Part shown: positions 8,042-9,733 of the stretch, piece after piece | Position numbering within the stretch: position 1 is the stretch's first letter | How the letters are laid out: every line of letters begins with the position of its first letter | Origin: Thermoplasmata archaeon | GTDB lineage: Archaea > Thermoplasmatota > Penumbrarchaeia > Penumbrarchaeales > Penumbrarchaeaceae | DNA length: 9,733 nucleotides | NCBI GenBank assembly: GCA_023145185.1 | Contig: JAGLEG010000015.1 | Coordinates: forward strand, 1-9,733 | Direction: 5' to 3' | The notes under the pieces: model-generated | Database searches by the model: none | The model's input: the letters and a program-made list of their open reading frames with translations, nothing else | What the model was told of the DNA's origin: nothing | Made by a program: the position numbers and the translations under genes

Positions 8042-8482
8042 ATGAGGAAGATGAGATCGGATGACAGAGGAGGAATGGAGGGTGTCCCCCTCCAGCTTGT
8101 GATAGTCGTGGTGATAGGGGTCGCCGCGTTGGGCATATTGATAGGATGGCTCGCCATGGCCGGGGATACGGACCCGGTACTGAGGAAGGTCTCCGTGGAG
8201 CCCGAGACCATCTCCATCGAGGGCGATGGCAGGATAACAAAGGTGATGAACTTCGATGTATACGTGTACGATTCCGAGGGAAATGAGGTGGATGGGGCCG
8301 TGCTTACCTTCTCCGGTTCGGTGGACGAGAAGGTGGTTCAGAAGGCCGATTCGGGTGACACCGTTGAGGTTACGCTGGCGTTGGCCCCTGGTGAGGATAC
8401 GGGAACCGTGGTGATAAAAGCGGAGAAAGGAGGGGGAATGGGAAGCTGTGAGACCACCGTGATAGTCCTAAGGTCCGGGTAA
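8042..8482 (+). CDS. Pilin-like protein with class III-type signal and Ig-like ectodomain
   Basis: This is a small protein (146 aa), probably the filament subunit or a minor pilin for the ATPase and platform encoded just upstream (12-nt gap). The N-terminus MRKMRSDDRGGMEG is charged and ends in glycines. An uninterrupted hydrophobic stretch follows at residues 15-40 (VPLQLVIVVVIGVAALGILI). This is the layout of archaeal class III prepilins cut by PibD-type peptidases on the cytoplasmic side. The cut is probably after G10, G11 or G14, with E13 as the candidate conserved Glu. Residues ~47-146 form a beta-rich region with the Ig-like pattern FDVYVYDSEGNEVDGAVLTFSG and a closing TTVIVL strand. 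Only one Cys is present, so no internal disulfide. The reading frame could also start at GTG 8033. The pilin role is inferred from signal type and context; a plain N-terminally anchored Ig-domain protein is the alternative. Confidence 0.78.
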   Translation: MRKMRSDDRGGMEGVPLQLVIVVVIGVAALGILIGWLAMAGDTDPVLRKVSVEPETISIEGDGRITKVMNFDVYVYDSEGNEVDGAVLTFSGSVDEKVVQKADSGDTVEVTLALAPGEDTGTVVIKAEKGGGMGSCETTVIVLRSG

Positions 8483-8494
8483 TAATATATATAT
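8481..8494 (+). promoter_or_regulatory. TATA-like box for the CBM9-like gene
   Basis: AATAATATATATAT overlaps the TAA stop of the pilin-like gene. Its centre is about 36 nt before ATG 8525, which would place transcription start near 8512-8516 and leave a leader of about 10 nt containing the ribosome site. This suggests that the CBM9-like gene can be transcribed apart from the three-gene filament unit, although read-through is also possible. Confidence 0.5.
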
Positions 8495-8515
8495 CGTCCC
8501 CTTCAATATCAACAC

Positions 8516-8524
8516 GGTGGGGAG
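8516..8524 (+). promoter_or_regulatory. Purine-rich ribosome binding site before ATG 8525
   Basis: GGTGGGGAG lies directly upstream of the ATG; its GGTG core is 5 nt from the start codon. It supports 8525 as the start, which also yields a signal peptide at once. Confidence 0.5.
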
Positions 8525-9733
8525 ATGGCCAGATATATCTCAATGATCTGCATTTTGATGCTTTCGCTCATGACCTGTCAGGCACTGGGTCCAGGGGGTC
8601 CTATGGGTGGATCTCCCACCCGTCCCCTGGAGGTTTTTGGTAACGGCCAGAGGAACATAACCATACCCTTCACCGATGAGGGGATCTCCCTGGACGGACA
8701 TATTGGGCCCGGGGAGTGGCAGACGTTCAGGACGGGTTGGTACTTCGACGCTTTCGACGGGAGGTCGTTTCGGGAATACTACGGGGAAGATGAGGAGTTC
8801 ACCGACCAGAATGACATCTCTGTCACCTTCTACGCCCTGTATGACGACACCTATCTCTACTTCGGAGCCAACATCTCCGACGAGGAGATCGTTGTGGACA
8901 GCGGCTCCACCTTCTGGAGAGACGACGGATTCGAGCTGATGATAGACGGGGCCCATGACATGGACCTGGACCAGAGGGCCGACGACCCCTGGCCCGGCTT
9001 CGAGGATGGCACCACCTTTCTCATCAATGCGGACAACCTCTGGCATCACGATTATTCCAACGGAACACCATACGAGAGGTCTTTCAGCTGTGGCGGAGAC
9101 TGGCTGGCCTACTCCAGAATGGTCCCCCAGGAGAGCTACTATGTCGTGGAGATGGTCATCAGGCTTGACAGCATTGCGGACCCGGCGCCGAATTCCACAT
9201 TGGGCCTGAACGTCGGGGTCAACGATGATGATGTGGGGGGAGAGACAAAAACAGCTCTGAAATGGACCGGCGAGATCAACGGTACCGGGGGCTTTCCCGC
9301 ATTCAAGAATGAGACCATGTGGGGATGGGCCTTTCTCCAGACCTACGTGGAGGCCCTCCTCCCCAATGATATTGAGGTGGATGAGGATAGGGAGTTCCAC
9401 CTCTCCGGAAATCTTACACTCGGCAACCACCCCGACCTCTTTTCCGAAGGTAATTTCACCTGGACGCTGCCGATATACGCCGAGGCCGGCTGGAACAACG
9501 TCACGAAGTACGGCCTTGAGACCGCGTGGTCATTTGAGGACCCGGGGCTGTATCATATCCTCCTGGAGGTGGTGGATCCAGGCGGCATCAGGGACACCAC
9601 ATCGGCCTGGATAACCGTGGAAGATGCCACCCCTCCCGCCCTCTCAGCCGTGGATATCGTCGCCGTTGAGGACGTGCCCGTTCTAATCGCCCCGGTCATC
9701 GAAGAAGAGGGTTGGGTCGATCACGTGAACTGG
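8525..9733 (+). CDS. Secreted CBM9-like and PKD-like domain protein, 3' end outside window
   Basis: The frame is open for 403 codons to the last base of the window. The N-terminus MARYISMICILMLSLMTCQALG is a short Sec-type signal peptide. Residues ~45-265 resemble a CBM9/DOMON-like beta-sandwich: ISLDGHIGPGEW at the start, then VTFYALYDDTYLYFGANISDEEI and FWRDDGFELMID, the usual order of strands in this family. Family members bind sugars or haem or act as accessory modules on large enzymes. Residues ~295-372 look PKD-like, with AWSFEDPGLYHILLEVVDPGG and a closing WITVEDATPP linker; another beta domain begins at ~374. Nine N-X-S/T sequons fit an exported protein. No catalytic domain is visible in the part shown. 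It lies 42 nt after the pilin-like gene, same strand, with its own TATA-like box. The ligand is unknown; a carbohydrate-capture or adhesion role is inferred. Confidence 0.85.
   Translation, partial: MARYISMICILMLSLMTCQALGPGGPMGGSPTRPLEVFGNGQRNITIPFTDEGISLDGHIGPGEWQTFRTGWYFDAFDGRSFREYYGEDEEFTDQNDISVTFYALYDDTYLYFGANISDEEIVVDSGSTFWRDDGFELMIDGAHDMDLDQRADDPWPGFEDGTTFLINADNLWHHDYSNGTPYERSFSCGGDWLAYSRMVPQESYYVVEMVIRLDSIADPAPNSTLGLNVGVNDDDVGGETKTALKWTGEINGTGGFPAFKNETMWGWAFLQTYVEALLPNDIEVDEDREFHLSGNLTLGNHPDLFSEGNFTWTLPIYAEAGWNNVTKYGLETAWSFEDPGLYHILLEVVDPGGIRDTTSAWITVEDATPPALSAVDIVAVEDVPVLIAPVIEEEGWVDHVNW

Noticed and set aside
8570..8582. Possible lipobox cysteine in the CBM9-like signal peptide
   Set aside because: The residues before the Cys are L-M-T, which do not fit the lipobox small-residue rule, so an ordinary Sec signal peptide is more likely.
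8540..9430. Long antisense open frame (296 codons) on the minus strand
   Set aside because: It lies fully opposite the CBM9-like gene, whose frame is open to the window end and has a ribosome site, signal peptide and family motifs. The antisense frame shows no recognisable domain and is explained by GC-rich codon bias.

Overview
The window looks like part of an archaeal chromosome, most likely a euryarchaeon of the Thermoplasmatota type. The reasons are AT-rich TATA-like elements placed upstream of the transcription units, purine-rich Shine-Dalgarno sites, Arg codons dominated by AGG/AGA, a secretion ATPase with the archaeal-style AGTAGSSVLGTFHADS block, a pilin with a type IV pilin-like (class III) signal peptide, and large N-glycosylation-sequon-rich secreted proteins. 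The phylum is an inference. No rRNA, tRNA, CRISPR array, insertion sequence or prepilin peptidase gene was seen.

Layout. Minus strand, 4284 to beyond base 1: one uninterrupted frame of at least 1428 codons. It encodes a giant surface protein with a signal peptide, Kelch-type beta-propeller blades, Ig-like/NEW3-like beta domains, one C-terminal transmembrane helix and an acidic cytoplasmic tail that runs off the window. Bases 4285-4448 form a divergent intergenic region with a TATA-like box and two perfect inverted repeats. Plus strand, 4449 to 8482: a tight three-gene unit of GspE/TadA-type secretion ATPase (4449-6212), GspF/TadC/ArlJ-type membrane platform (6203-8029, overlapping the ATPase gene by 10 nt) and a small pilin-like protein with an Ig-like ectodomain (8042-8482). 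Plus strand, 8525 to beyond 9733: a secreted CBM9-like/PKD-like protein that appears to have its own TATA box and also runs off the window.

How it may work together. The ATPase, platform and pilin are the minimum set for assembling a type IV-filament-like structure on the cell surface. They are flanked on both sides by large exported proteins built from carbohydrate-binding or protein-binding beta domains. A reasonable but unproven reading is a surface adhesion or substrate-capture locus. It is comparable in logic to the Sulfolobus bindosome (Bas) system, but with a CBM9-like protein and a Kelch-propeller membrane protein as candidate partners. The platform protein also carries an extracytoplasmic calcium-binding-like loop (DKDGDGISD), which is not a usual part of that family.
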